A stretch of DNA of 64,000 nt from DASUAS01 sp963841415 (GCA_963841415.1 CAWJCN010000003.1:248001-312000), one strand, 5' to 3'; shown: positions 53,567 to 62,643, numbered from the stretch's first letter. Program-made: numbers and translations. Notes: generated by a model not told the origin, from the letters alone.

Positions 53567-53979
53567 ACGGGCGTCGATGGTTCCCCCGCGCGTCGCGTGG
53601 GGGAACCCGGCGCCGCCTGCGGCGATCGCGCGAGGCGGGACAAGCGACGGTGGAGTTCGCGTTCGTGCTGCCGCTGCTCGTCCTCGCATTGCTGGCCGTG
53701 GTGCAGGTCGGGCTTGTCGTGCGCGATCAGCTCGGTGTCGTGCACGCGGCCCGCGAGGCCGCCCGGGCCGCCAGCGTCGACCCCGATCCCGAGCGTGCCG
53801 TGCGCGCCGCGCACCGCACGCTGCCCGGGGCGGACGTCTCTGTCGGGAGCCGACCGAAGATCGGCGGCGAGATCAGCGTCACGGTGCACTACACGTCGGT
53901 CACCGACCTCCCGCTCGTCGGCGTGCTGTTCCCGGATCCCGACTTGCACGCCACGTCAGTGATGCGGGTGGAGCGGTGA
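53563..53979 (+). CDS. TadE-like pseudopilin
   Basis: A 138-residue protein: an Arg-rich leader (RRRLRRSREAGQATVEFAFV) then helix LPLLVLALLAVVQVGLVVRD and a soluble extracytoplasmic part ending HATSVMRVER. AGQATVEFAFVLPLL is the classic TadE motif, with Glu at the fifth mature position for prepilin processing. GTG 53563 overlaps the pilin stop (GTGA). TadE-like pseudopilins are minor components needed for pilus assembly. Confidence 0.9.
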   Translation: MNGRRWFPRASRGGTRRRLRRSREAGQATVEFAFVLPLLVLALLAVVQVGLVVRDQLGVVHAAREAARAASVDPDPERAVRAAHRTLPGADVSVGSRPKIGGEISVTVHYTSVTDLPLVGVLFPDPDLHATSVMRVER

Positions 53980-54356
53980 ACGACCGCGAGGGCGGCGGCG
54001 TGAGCGTGGTGATGCTGGCGGTGCTCGTCGCCGGTTGCATGCTGGCGATGGGCGCGGCCCGGCTCGGTGGTGCGCTCGTCGGTCGGGCCCGCGCAGAATC
54101 GGCCGCCGACGCGGCCGCGTTGGCCGCGGCCGACCGCCTGGCGCTCGGGGGAGGTGCCGTCGCCGCCCGCGCCGCGGCCGTCCGCACCGCCGCCAGCAAC
54201 GACGCCCGCCTCGTGACCTGCGACTGCGCCGGCACGAGCGCGGCGGTGGTGGTCGAGGTCGACCTCCCGGCCTTGGGTGCGGTGTTCGGTCCGGCGCGGG
54301 GCCGCGCGAAAGCCGAGGTGAGGCCGGAGTGCGTCATCGAGCTCCCCGACTGTTGA
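53976..54356 (+). CDS. TadG/Rv3654c-like protein
   Basis: A 126-residue protein: GGVSVVMLAVLVAGCMLAMG helix, then ALVGRARAESAADAAALAAA, a conserved A-R-A-x-x-AADAAALAAA signature of the Flp-associated TadG-like family. The remainder is a small extracytoplasmic domain with two Cys in TCDCAGTSA and one in each of RPECVIEL and PDC. GTG 53976 overlaps the TadE-like gene (GTGA). It ends the tad operon and is convergent, 3 bases apart, with the chagasin-like gene. Confidence 0.85.
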   Translation: MNDREGGGVSVVMLAVLVAGCMLAMGAARLGGALVGRARAESAADAAALAAADRLALGGGAVAARAAAVRTAASNDARLVTCDCAGTSAAVVVEVDLPALGAVFGPARGRAKAEVRPECVIELPDC

Positions 54357-54359
54357 CCG

Positions 54360-54773
54360 CTACTTGTCCACCGTCACCGGGAACTTCGCCGTCTTGGCCG
54401 GGGGTACGTCGGGTTCGAACGAGCGCGCGTCAGCGAGCACGAGCGTCGACTGTCCCGTCTGCTCGGCGCGGAAGGTGAGCTCCTGCGTTCCGGGTGCACC
54501 GGGCTCGTTGCCGCCCGCGACCTGCTTGCTCGACAGGAACGCCACGTCGGGGTTGTCGCCTGCGGTCCACTCGTAACCGGTGCTCGGGTTCGCGGTGAGG
54601 GAGACGATGAACTCGTCACCCTGGTGCACGCTGATGTCGTCGCCCTGGTGGTAGACGGGCGTCGACGTCTTCGCCTGCGAGTCATCGCCCCAGGGCAACG
54701 CGACGATCGCCACCAGCAACCCGATGCCGATGGCCACGAGCACCACCAGCGCGATCCATCGGCGACGGGTCAT
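54360..54773 (-). CDS. Chagasin-family cysteine protease inhibitor-like protein, exported
   Basis: A 137-residue protein with an N-terminal anchor (WIALVVLVAIGIGLLVAIVA) followed by a domain showing chagasin (I42) motifs: SLTANPSTGYEW (the NP-T-T-G-Y loop), then GTQELTFRAEQTGQSTLVLA and DARSFEP (the usual R-P-W loop is altered). Chagasins block papain-like cysteine proteases. No such protease is evident nearby except the broken transglutaminase-like gene 35 kb away. ATG 54773. It is convergent with the tad operon. Confidence 0.82.
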   Translation of the reverse strand: MTRRRWIALVVLVAIGIGLLVAIVALPWGDDSQAKTSTPVYHQGDDISVHQGDEFIVSLTANPSTGYEWTAGDNPDVAFLSSKQVAGGNEPGAPGTQELTFRAEQTGQSTLVLADARSFEPDVPPAKTAKFPVTVDK

Positions 54774-54783
54774 GCGCCGGAAT

Positions 54784-57129
54784 CTAGGACGACGTGCCGG
54801 GATCGTTCGGGGACGCCGGCGTGGACCGCGACGCGCCGAGCGTCTCGAGCACCACGACCGCGGCGGCCTTGTCGAGGTACTCGTTCCAGTTTCCGCACTT
54901 CGGTGACTGCACGCACGACGGGCACCCGTCGTCGCACGGGCACTCGAGCACGAGCTCGTGCGCGGCGCGCACGTGACGGGTGAGCTCGGCGAACGCGAGC
55001 TCGGCGATGCCGGCGCCACCCGGATACCCGTCGTAGACGAAGATCGTGGCGTCGCCGGTCTGCGGGTGCATCGCCATCGACACGCCGCCGACGTCCCAGC
55101 GGTCGCAGATGGCGAAGAGCGGGAGGAGACCGATCAACGCGTGCTCGGCGGCGTGCACCGCGCCGATCACCCGGCTGGGCTCGAGCCCGGCGCGGGCGAG
55201 CGTCTCGAGCGGCACCGTGTACCAGCACGCGCGGGTGGTGAGCTCGCGGGGTGGGAAGTCGAGCGGAACCACCTCGAACACCTCGTTGGTCGACGTGCGG
55301 CGCCGTTGGTACGCGACCAGGTCGTGGAGCACGGTCACCGACCCGAGGTGCGCGGTACCCGCACCGGCGGGTACGGCGCATTCGTCGGCGAGGATCGAGA
55401 TGTCGGTCTCCTCGCGCGTCTGGGTGAACTCGTCGGCGTCGTCGGCGGGGTCGAGCACGGCCACGTGGTTCTCGACATCGAGGTCGCGCACCCGGTACTG
55501 GCGTCCCTGGTGCAGGTAGATGGCGCCGGGATGCGCGACGAGGAAGGCGCGTGACGCGTCGACGGTGCCCACGAGCTGACCCTCGGCGTCGACGAGCTGG
55601 CATTCGACCGACGAACCGGTGCGCAGCCCGACGCGCCCGGCCGGCGGCTCGCGCCCGGCCCAGTACATCGCACCGCCGCGCGGCTTGAGCTCGTCCTCGA
55701 GCACGAGGTCGCGCACGGCGTCGTCGAGTGCGTTGCCGAAGAAGCGCTCGTCGGTGTGCGTGAGTGGCAGCTCATGCGCCGCGCACGCGATCTGGGCGCG
55801 GGCGACGAACGGGTTGTCGGGGTTCACCACCACCGCTTCGGCCGGCCGGTCGAGCAGTTCGGTCGGGTGGCGCGCGTACCACTGGTCGAGCTGGTCGTCG
55901 CCGGCCACCAGCACCGCCGCGGCCCGTCGGCTGGTGCGTCCGGCGCGGCCCACCTGCTGGCGCATCGACGCCAGCGTTCCGGGGAAGCCGTTGAGCACGA
56001 CTGCGTCGAGGCCGCCGATGTCGATGCCGAGCTCGAGTGCACTGGTGGCGACCACGCCGCCGAGCTCGCCGCTCGAGAGCTGCAACTCGAGCTCCCGTCG
56101 TTCCGACGCGAGGTAGCCGGCGCGGTACGCGGCGACGGTCGGCATGTGCTCACCCGTCGACGGAGGCGCGAGCGAGCTCCGGGCGTGCGTCGCGACCAGC
56201 TCCGCGCCCTTCCGGCTGCGGGCGAAGGCCAGCGTCTGGTGGCCGTCGGCCACGAAGCGCGAGAGCAGCATCGCGGTCTCGACGTTCGCCGACGCGCGCG
56301 TGCCGGTGTGCGCGTCGACCAAGGGGCGCTGCCACACCGCGAACTTCCGCTCGGCTTGCGGTGAGCCGTCGCCGTCGACGGCGTCGACGGGAAGGCCGCA
56401 CAACCGTGACGCCAGCTCGGCAGGGTTGCCGATGGTCGCGCTGGTGAAGCAGAACGTGGGCGACGAGCCGTAGTGCTCGCACAACCGCCGCAGGCGACGC
56501 AGCACGTGGGCGACGTGGCTGCCGAAGACGCCGCGCAACGTGTGGAGCTCGTCGACCACCACGAAGCGCAGGCGCAGCAGGAACGTCGCCCAGCGGTCGT
56601 GGGTCGGGAGGATGCCCATGTGGAGCATCTCCGGGTTGGTGAGCAGGACGTTGGCGTGGGCACGGATCCAGGCCCGCTCGTCGGTGGGGGTGTCGCCGTC
56701 GTACGTCGCGGCGACGAGGTCGGGCACCAACCACTCGCGGAACGACCGCAGCTGATCTTGTGCCAACGCCTTGGTGGGGAACACGAGCAGCGTGGTGTCG
56801 CGGCTGCCGGTGACGGCCGCGTCGACGATCGGGAGCTGGTAGCAGAGCGACTTCCCCGACGCGGTGCCGGTGGCGACCACGATGCTGCGTTGCTCACGCA
56901 GGGCCTCGACCGCTTCGGCTTGGTGTGACCACAGCGTGTCCACACCGCGCGCCCGCAGACGTGCGGTGACCAACGGTGACAGGGACGGCTGCGTCGCGGC
57001 CGGCCGCGCCGCACGCGCCGGGAGCGAAGTGTTGGCGACGATGCGATCGAAGTGCTCGTGCGCGAGGTGGTCGAGGGTGGCGCAGGCGTCGGTACGTCGC
57101 TCGCTCGCGGGCGTGGTGACGGCGCTCAA
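54784..57129 (-). CDS. DEXH helicase with C-terminal DUF1998/MZB domain (MrfA/YprA-like)
   Basis: A 781-residue superfamily 2 helicase. Motif I is VVATGTASGKSLCYQLPI, II VVVDELHTLRG, III FTSATIGNPAELAS, V ATSALELGIDIGGLDAVVLN and VI SMRQQVGRAGRTSRRA. The long C-terminal part ends in ECPCDDGCPSCVQSPKCG, the four-cysteine site of the DUF1998/MZB domain. The MrfA/YprA group acts in DNA repair, and such helicases commonly sit beside tad loci in actinobacteria, as here. ATG 57129 overlaps the LCP gene by ATGA. Confidence 0.93.
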   Translation of the reverse strand: MSAVTTPASERRTDACATLDHLAHEHFDRIVANTSLPARAARPAATQPSLSPLVTARLRARGVDTLWSHQAEAVEALREQRSIVVATGTASGKSLCYQLPIVDAAVTGSRDTTLLVFPTKALAQDQLRSFREWLVPDLVAATYDGDTPTDERAWIRAHANVLLTNPEMLHMGILPTHDRWATFLLRLRFVVVDELHTLRGVFGSHVAHVLRRLRRLCEHYGSSPTFCFTSATIGNPAELASRLCGLPVDAVDGDGSPQAERKFAVWQRPLVDAHTGTRASANVETAMLLSRFVADGHQTLAFARSRKGAELVATHARSSLAPPSTGEHMPTVAAYRAGYLASERRELELQLSSGELGGVVATSALELGIDIGGLDAVVLNGFPGTLASMRQQVGRAGRTSRRAAAVLVAGDDQLDQWYARHPTELLDRPAEAVVVNPDNPFVARAQIACAAHELPLTHTDERFFGNALDDAVRDLVLEDELKPRGGAMYWAGREPPAGRVGLRTGSSVECQLVDAEGQLVGTVDASRAFLVAHPGAIYLHQGRQYRVRDLDVENHVAVLDPADDADEFTQTREETDISILADECAVPAGAGTAHLGSVTVLHDLVAYQRRRTSTNEVFEVVPLDFPPRELTTRACWYTVPLETLARAGLEPSRVIGAVHAAEHALIGLLPLFAICDRWDVGGVSMAMHPQTGDATIFVYDGYPGGAGIAELAFAELTRHVRAAHELVLECPCDDGCPSCVQSPKCGNWNEYLDKAAAVVVLETLGASRSTPASPNDPGTSS

Positions 57130-58079
57130 TGGCTCTGCAGCACGCCGTCGTCGGCGAAGTCGGCGAGCAAGCCGTCGGCGTCACCGCTCTTCACCAGGTT
57201 GCTCCCACTCCCGGCACCCACCGGCAGCACCACGTTCTTCACGTTGGCGGGATTGAAGGTGAGGGCGAGGGAACCCATGTGGAAGAGGTCGTTGATGCCC
57301 ACGCCGTCGAGCTTCGTGTGCCGTCCGAGCGTCGCGATCAATCGCACGGTGTCGCCCGCGCTCGGGTGCTTGGCCTGGAGCGTCTGGAGGGCGGAGAGGA
57401 TGAGGAGACCCTGGTTGCTCGAGCGGGTGAGGTCGCCGTTGTCGAACGAGTGGCGGTCGCGCGAGAACTGCAGCGCCTGCTCGCCGTTGAGATGCGCGGG
57501 ACCGGCGGCGAAGTGCGCACCGGAGAAGTCGTCGTCCATAGCCGTGGGGATGTTGACGTCGATGCCGCCGATCTCGTCGACCATGTTCTGGAAGTGTGGG
57601 AAGTTCACCCGGATCACCCAGGTGAGGGGGACTCCGACGATCGACTGCACCGCGTCGGCTTCGGTACGGAGATCGTTGCCGCCGGGATTGTTGACGATGT
57701 ACGAGTTGATCTTGTTGCCACCCGGACCCTCGGTGTCGCGCGGGATGTCGAGGATGGTCGCCGACCTCAGCGCGGGGTTGATGCCGATGACGTGCACCGC
57801 GTCGGCGAGCCCGGGGTCGTCGGGCGACTGCGCGGGATCGTCGGATCGGGCCCCCGTTCCGAGCGCGAGCACGAAGAAGGGCTGTTGTGGCCCGCCGTCG
57901 TTGCGCGCGGTCCCGAGCTTCGTCACCTGGAACCACACGGCGCCCCCGGCGGGCACGGGCTCACCCAGCACCAGCCACACGCCGGCGATGCCTCCGGCGA
58001 GCAGCAGCCCGCACAGCAGCGGCCCGACGACGAGCAGGGTCAGCGCCCGATGGCGCGGCAGGCGGTTCGACGCGCTCAT
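57126..58079 (-). CDS. LytR-CpsA-Psr (LCP) family protein
   Basis: A 317-residue protein with an N-terminal helix LTLLVVGPLLCGLLLAGGIA followed by the LCP domain: ADAVHVIGINPALRSATILD, IPRDTEGPGGNKINS (the conserved Arg/Asp cluster) and HFQNMVDEIGGIDVNIPTAM, then GEQALQFSRDRHSFDNGDLT with the R-x-R-x-x-D-x-R-like site. LCP enzymes transfer polyprenyl-linked glycopolymers to peptidoglycan outside the membrane. It is translationally coupled to the helicase downstream and to the secreted protein upstream. Confidence 0.9.
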   Translation of the reverse strand: MSASNRLPRHRALTLLVVGPLLCGLLLAGGIAGVWLVLGEPVPAGGAVWFQVTKLGTARNDGGPQQPFFVLALGTGARSDDPAQSPDDPGLADAVHVIGINPALRSATILDIPRDTEGPGGNKINSYIVNNPGGNDLRTEADAVQSIVGVPLTWVIRVNFPHFQNMVDEIGGIDVNIPTAMDDDFSGAHFAAGPAHLNGEQALQFSRDRHSFDNGDLTRSSNQGLLILSALQTLQAKHPSAGDTVRLIATLGRHTKLDGVGINDLFHMGSLALTFNPANVKNVVLPVGAGSGSNLVKSGDADGLLADFADDGVLQSH

Positions 58080-58795
58080 CTCTTCGCTCCGGTGGTGGTG
58101 CTCGCACTCGTTGTCGTCGTCGTGGGCGTGAGGCCGGCGCCGCCCCGGCTCACGATCATGTCGTACGCCGTGATCTGCCACGTGCCGAACGGGCTGGGTT
58201 GCAGCACGAGGTTCGCCCGGCGGACGACCTTCAGGGGTTCGCCCTTGACCTTGGTCTCGCCGGTCACTTCGACGACGAGCGCGGCAGTGGCGAGCGTGAG
58301 CTTGCCCGACTGGTCGCCGAGGCCCATCACCGTGACCGGTTGCGCGGTCACCGTGAGGTTGCCGGTGACCTTCGGCAGGCCTTCGTCGAGCACGACCGCG
58401 CGGTCAGTGGTGGTCGCCGATGCCAGCGTCGCGGGGTCGAACACGGCGCTGAAGTCGGCGGTGGCAGGCTTCCCCGACTGCAGCGGCTGCACGGTCGCGC
58501 CCTTCACGTAGGTGGTCACGGCGTCGAGCACACGCTGCGCCTGGTCGGCGCTCACGGTCACCGGCGCGCCCGCGCTGTCGGCCGAGACGTTGCCGAGCGG
58601 GATGTCGATCTTGGTCTCGGGTTTTGTCGTGGTCGTGCTCTTCGCCTGCTCGGAGCCTCCACCGCCCGAGCAGCTGGCGGCGACGATGCCGGCGACGAGC
58701 ACGAACGCCAACACCACGACCGTCGTGGCGACGACGGGGCGACGACGCGCGCGACGGCGCCGCGTGTTCGATCGGGTCAGCACGCCCTCGCCCAT
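58076..58795 (-). CDS. Exported lipoprotein-like protein of unknown function
   Basis: A 239-residue protein with an Arg-rich start and helix VVATTVVVLAFVLVAGIVAA followed by SCSGGGGSE, a possible lipobox (VAASC). The mature region is beta-rich (KVTGNLTVTAQPVTVMGLGD, LATAALVVEVTGETKVKGEP) and ends in a Thr-rich tail. No named family. It lies directly upstream of, and overlaps, the LCP gene (ATGA), so a partner role at the envelope is possible. ATG 58795 has GAGGC seven bases upstream. Confidence 0.75.
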   Translation of the reverse strand: MGEGVLTRSNTRRRRARRRPVVATTVVVLAFVLVAGIVAASCSGGGGSEQAKSTTTTKPETKIDIPLGNVSADSAGAPVTVSADQAQRVLDAVTTYVKGATVQPLQSGKPATADFSAVFDPATLASATTTDRAVVLDEGLPKVTGNLTVTAQPVTVMGLGDQSGKLTLATAALVVEVTGETKVKGEPLKVVRRANLVLQPSPFGTWQITAYDMIVSRGGAGLTPTTTTTSASTTTGAKR

Positions 58796-58864
58796 GGACG
58801 CCTCAGGGTAGGAGACAGACCCTCGCTGACCGGGGCACCGAACCACCCCCGTATCATGCGGGCC

Positions 58865-59218
58865 ATGGCCTTGAAGAAGATGGTCGAGCGCCTCACCAAG
58901 CCGGTCGAGGACCTCGACCGGGAGGAGCTCACCGCCTTCTGCGACGCTCGCCATCTCCGCGCGATGGACGACATCGCGGCCCGTACGCGGATCAAGGTCG
59001 GAGGTGAGGTCCGTTCGGTCCGGATCGTGCCCCGGGCCGGCGCGCCTGCGCTCGAGGTGACGGTCACCGACGGTCGCGGTTCGGTCGTCGGCGTGTTCCT
59101 CGGCCGCCGCAAGATCGCCGGGCTCTCACCGGGGCGCAAGGTCGCGTTCGAGGGGGTGGCCGCGCGCGACGGCAAGCGCTACCTGGTGTTCAACCCCGTC
59201 TACGAGCTGCTGGCCTGA
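58865..59218 (+). CDS. OB-fold nucleic-acid-binding protein
   Basis: A 117-residue protein: a short helical start (LKKMVERLTKPVEDLDREEL) then IAARTRIKVGGEVRSVRIVP, APALEVTVTDGRGSVVGVFL, GRRKIAGLSPGRKVAFEGVA and YLVFNPVYELLA. Five strands with the closing GxxV-x-FEG pattern are an OB-fold of the tRNA-anti/RecG wedge sort. Actinobacteria keep such a gene next to TrkA genes. ATG 58865 is used; ATG 58856 adds three residues. It converges on the trkA gene with a 63-base gap. Confidence 0.85.
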   Translation: MALKKMVERLTKPVEDLDREELTAFCDARHLRAMDDIAARTRIKVGGEVRSVRIVPRAGAPALEVTVTDGRGSVVGVFLGRRKIAGLSPGRKVAFEGVAARDGKRYLVFNPVYELLA

Positions 59219-59251
59219 CGCCACCCAAACGGCCGTGGGCCCCGGGTATCC

Positions 59252-59272
59252 CGGCTCGCGGTGCGAGAGCCG
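59252..59272. terminator. Possible bidirectional hairpin between OB-fold gene and trkA
   Basis: CGGCTC (59252-59257) pairs with GAGCCG (59267-59272) between two convergent stops. It is weak and without a T tract; a smaller CCGGG-TAT-CCCGG hairpin adjoins it. Confidence 0.3.
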
Positions 59273-59281
59273 TCGAGGCAG

Positions 59282-59953
59282 TCATGCCGCCGCGCCGGTG
59301 AGGATGCGGCGCACCTCGTCTTCCGACTCGGGCGTCACCATGGCCAGGACCTCGTCGCCGGTTTCGAAGATCGAGTCCCCGCGTGGCATCACGACGTGCT
59401 CGTCGCGCACGATGGCGACGATGGTGGCGTTCCGGGGCACGTCGACGTCGCGCAACGCGCGGTCGATCACCGGTGAATTGTCGGCCAGGGTGACCTCCAC
59501 CAAGCGGGCCTGACCCCCCTCGAACTGGAGGATGCGAACGAGCCGGCCGACGGTGACCGCCTCCTCCACCAGCGCCGTGATGAGGTGCGGGGTCGACACC
59601 GAAAGGTCGACGCCCCAGTTCTCGTTGAACAGCCACTCGTTCTTCGGGTGGTTCACGCGGGCGATGACGCGCGGCACCGCGAACTCCTGCTTGGCGAGGA
59701 GCGACACCACCAGGTTGTCCTCGTCGTCACCGGTGGCGGCGACCACCACGTCGCACGAGTCGAGCCCGGCCTCCCGCAGCGAGTTGACCTCGCACGCGTC
59801 GGCGACGTGCCACACGATGCCGTCGGTGTCGCTCTGCGCGCGCCGCACGACGGCGGGGTTCTGCTCGATGATGAGGACGTCGTGGTCGGCGGCCCGCAGG
59901 TCGTTGGCGATGAAGAGGCCGACGTTGCCGGCCCCCGCGATGGCAACCCGCAT
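59282..59953 (-). CDS. trkA: TrkA-type potassium transport regulator (RCK)
   Basis: A 223-residue protein with an N-terminal Rossmann RCK domain (MRVAIAGAGNVGLFIANDLR, VVVAATGDDEDNLVVSLLAK) and a C-terminal TrkA_C domain (VIDRALRDVDVPRNATIVAI, SIFETGDEVLAMVTPESEDE). Such proteins bind nucleotides, and in some cases c-di-AMP, at the cytoplasmic face of potassium channels. The second RCK gene is immediately upstream and coupled (TGATG). No TrkH-type channel gene is adjacent; the partner may be the KimA-like importer or a distant channel. Confidence 0.9.
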   Translation of the reverse strand: MRVAIAGAGNVGLFIANDLRAADHDVLIIEQNPAVVRRAQSDTDGIVWHVADACEVNSLREAGLDSCDVVVAATGDDEDNLVVSLLAKQEFAVPRVIARVNHPKNEWLFNENWGVDLSVSTPHLITALVEEAVTVGRLVRILQFEGGQARLVEVTLADNSPVIDRALRDVDVPRNATIVAIVRDEHVVMPRGDSIFETGDEVLAMVTPESEDEVRRILTGAAA

Positions 59954-60621
59954 CAGTGGTGGTCCTCTCCGTGCTCGAGCCGTTCGCGCAGCGTCTCGAG
60001 GGCGGACACGTCGGCGGCGAAGTGCAGGATGTCGCCGTCCTGGCCGATGGCGCTGGGCGTGCTCACCTGCGCCGCGCCGAGACGCGTGATCGCCACGAGC
60101 CAGAACACGCCGGGCTCGCTCAACGGGGCGAGCTTCTTGCCCGCCCACTTCGCCGGGATCGGATAGTCGAGCAGGCAGACCTTGCCACTCGGATCGAGCC
60201 ACTCGTGCGGCTGCTCCTCGGCCGGCAACAGACGCCGCATCACCTGGTCGGTCGTCCACGAGACGGTGGCGACGGTCGGGATGCCGAGGCGCTGGTAGAT
60301 GAGCGCGCGGCGGGGGTCGTAGATCCGTGCCACCACCCGCTCGATCGCGAAGTTCTCCCGGGCGATCCGGGCGGTGAGGATGTTGGAGTTGTCACCGCTG
60401 GTGACGGCGGCGACCGCACCGGCGCGCTCGATGCCCGCCTCGACGAGGTGGTCGCGGTCGAAGCCGAAGCCGACGACGGTCTGCCCGCCGAAGTCCTCGG
60501 GGAGGCGCTTGCGGAAGGCGTCGGCGTTCTTGTCGATCACCGCCACGGAGTGGCCATTGCGTTCGAGGCTGAGGGCCAGCTCGCTGCCCACCCGCCCGCA
60601 TCCGACGACGACGACGTGCAC
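59953..60621 (-). CDS. Second TrkA-type RCK protein
   Basis: A 222-residue paralogue: VHVVVVGCGRVGSELALSLE, VAAVTSGDNSNILTARIARE and RVVARIYDPRRALIYQRLGI form the Rossmann RCK domain. The C-terminal half is more divergent (EWLDPSGKVCLLDYPIPAKW, AAQVSTPSAIGQDGDILHFA), suggesting a different ligand. GTG 60621 is preceded by GGGAGGGAG. Paired RCK proteins often form hetero-octameric gating rings. It is divergent from the KimA-like gene, with about 170 bases between. Confidence 0.88.
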   Translation of the reverse strand: MHVVVVGCGRVGSELALSLERNGHSVAVIDKNADAFRKRLPEDFGGQTVVGFGFDRDHLVEAGIERAGAVAAVTSGDNSNILTARIARENFAIERVVARIYDPRRALIYQRLGIPTVATVSWTTDQVMRRLLPAEEQPHEWLDPSGKVCLLDYPIPAKWAGKKLAPLSEPGVFWLVAITRLGAAQVSTPSAIGQDGDILHFAADVSALETLRERLEHGEDHH

Positions 60622-60792
60622 CGGGGTCTCCCTCCCGCTTCGTGACGGGGCGCAGGCTATCGAGCCGCGTCGAGGAGCGCGAAATCCGTGAAGACTGGGT
60701 GACGCCGATCGGCGGAATCGGAACTCGGCACGTTCCTGATGGCAAGCTGTCGGAAGCCGGTCGTGCCAAGGGGCTCGGAGGAACCGAACGAC

Positions 60793-62643
60793 GTGGCATT
60801 CGTCAAACGTGTACTCGTCGGTCGGCCGTTGGCCACGACCGAGATGGAGCACCAACGCATTCCAAAGACCATCGCCCTGGCGGTGTTCTCGTCGGACGCG
60901 ATCTCGTCGACCGCGTACGCCACCGAGGAGATCCTCTTCGTCGTCGCCGTCGGTGGTTCCAGCCTCGCGCTCGGCCTGAACACGCTGATCCCCATCGGGA
61001 TCGCGGTCGCGATCCTGTTGACGATCGTCATCACGTCGTACCGGCAGACGATCTTCGCGTACCCGAGCGGCGGCGGCAGCTACGTCGTCAGTCGCGAGAA
61101 CCTCGGCGAGAACCCGTCGCTCATAGCCGGCGCGTCGTTGCTCGTCGACTACATCCTCACGGTCGCGGTGTCGATCTCCGCAGGCGTCGCGGCCATCGTG
61201 TCGATCCCCGCGTTCCAGGATCTCGCCAAGCATCGCGTCGCGCTCGGGTTGATCCTGATCCTCGGCATCAGCCTGGCCAACCTGCGCGGCATCAAGGAAT
61301 CCGGTCGCATCTTCGCGGTGCCCACCTACATCTACATCTCCATCCTCGGCGCGCTGGTGAGCTACGGCCTGTTCCGCAGCTTCGTGCTCGACGACATCCA
61401 CCACATCAACTCACTGCCGTTCAAGGCGGCAGGCGGTCAGCTCGTCGGCGGCTCGCTGAGCATCTTCATCCTCTTGAAGGGCTTCTCGTCGGGCGCGGTC
61501 GCGCTCACCGGGGTCGAGGCCATCTCCAACGGCGTGCCCGCGTTCCGGAGACCCGAGTCGAGGAACGCCGCCGCCACGCTCGTCTGGATGGGCGTCATCC
61601 TCGGCACGCTGTTCATGGGCGTACAGATCCTCGCCCACCACCTCGGTCCGTACCCCAGTGAGCACACCACGGTGATGTCGCAGCTCGGCACGGCCGTGTT
61701 CGGCGGCGGAACCGTGCTCTACGTGATCCTGCAGTTCGCCACCGCGGCCATCCTGACCCTCGCGGCCAACACCGCGTACGCCGACTTCCCGCGCCTCTCG
61801 TCGATCATCGCCCGCGACGGATACCTGCCGAGACAGCTCGCCAACCGCGGCGACCGACTCGTGTTCTCGAACGGTGTGCTCGTGCTCGCCACCGCGGCGG
61901 GCGCGCTGATCATCGCGTTCGGCGGCAAGACCAACGCGCTGATCCCGCTCTACGCCATCGGCGTGTTCCTGTCGTTCACGCTCTCGCAGGCCGGCATGGT
62001 GAAGCACCATAAGACGGAGCAGGAGCGCGGCTACAAGCGCAACATGGTGATCAACGCGGTGGGCTCGGCCGCGACGTTCGTCGTCCTGCTGATCGTCGCG
62101 ACGACCAAATTCACGAGCGGCGCGTGGGTTCCGCTGGTCGTGATCCCGGTGATCGTCGTCGGCTTCAAGGCCATCCACCGCCACTACAAGACCGTCGCCG
62201 ACGGTCTGCGGGTCACGCCCGATTACAAGCCCCGCCGGATGAACCACACCGTCGTCGTGCTCGTCGGTGGGGTGCACCGCGGGGTGTTGGAGGGACTCGC
62301 GTACGCGCGCTCGCTGTCGCCCAACCACCTGGTTGCGGTGTCGGTGGTCTCCGACGAGGAGGAGCAGGGGAAGCTCGAGGAGCTGTGGAACGAGTTCGGG
62401 ATCGACATCCCGCTCGAGATCGTGTACTCGCCCTACCGCGAGCTCACGCGTCCCATCCTCCGGTACATCGACGAGCTCGACGCGCGCTGGGAGAACGACA
62501 TCATCACCGTCCTGCTGCCCGAGTTCGTCGTCCGGCACTGGTGGGGCAACATCCTCCACAACCAGACCGCCCTGCTCCTCAAGGGGCGCCTCCTGTTCCG
62601 GAAGGGGACGGTCGTGACGTCGCTCCCGTACCACCTGGAGTGA
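60793..62643 (+). CDS. KimA-like APC-superfamily potassium importer
   Basis: A protein of about 616 residues. The start is VAFVKRVLVGRPLATTEMEH. An APC core of twelve helices follows (LAVFSSDAISSTAYATEEIL, FAYPSGGGSYVVSRENLGEN, ILLKGFSSGAVALTGVEAIS). The C-terminal cytoplasmic domain is UspA-like (TVVVLVGGVHRGVLEGLAYA, AVSVVSDEEEQGKLEELW). Core, length and tail fit the KimA (YdaO) high-affinity potassium symporter family rather than amino-acid permeases. GTG 60793 with an upstream GGAGG fits better than ATG 60739. Adjacent RCK and pyrophosphatase genes support ion homeostasis. Transport of K+ is inferred. Confidence 0.82.
   Translation: MAFVKRVLVGRPLATTEMEHQRIPKTIALAVFSSDAISSTAYATEEILFVVAVGGSSLALGLNTLIPIGIAVAILLTIVITSYRQTIFAYPSGGGSYVVSRENLGENPSLIAGASLLVDYILTVAVSISAGVAAIVSIPAFQDLAKHRVALGLILILGISLANLRGIKESGRIFAVPTYIYISILGALVSYGLFRSFVLDDIHHINSLPFKAAGGQLVGGSLSIFILLKGFSSGAVALTGVEAISNGVPAFRRPESRNAAATLVWMGVILGTLFMGVQILAHHLGPYPSEHTTVMSQLGTAVFGGGTVLYVILQFATAAILTLAANTAYADFPRLSSIIARDGYLPRQLANRGDRLVFSNGVLVLATAAGALIIAFGGKTNALIPLYAIGVFLSFTLSQAGMVKHHKTEQERGYKRNMVINAVGSAATFVVLLIVATTKFTSGAWVPLVVIPVIVVGFKAIHRHYKTVADGLRVTPDYKPRRMNHTVVVLVGGVHRGVLEGLAYARSLSPNHLVAVSVVSDEEEQGKLEELWNEFGIDIPLEIVYSPYRELTRPILRYIDELDARWENDIITVLLPEFVVRHWWGNILHNQTALLLKGRLLFRKGTVVTSLPYHLE

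Noticed and set aside
60622..60792. c-di-AMP (ydaO-type) riboswitch before the KimA-like gene
   Set aside because: Looked for because some kimA genes have one; the 170 bases contain none of the conserved blocks I know, and the space is short.
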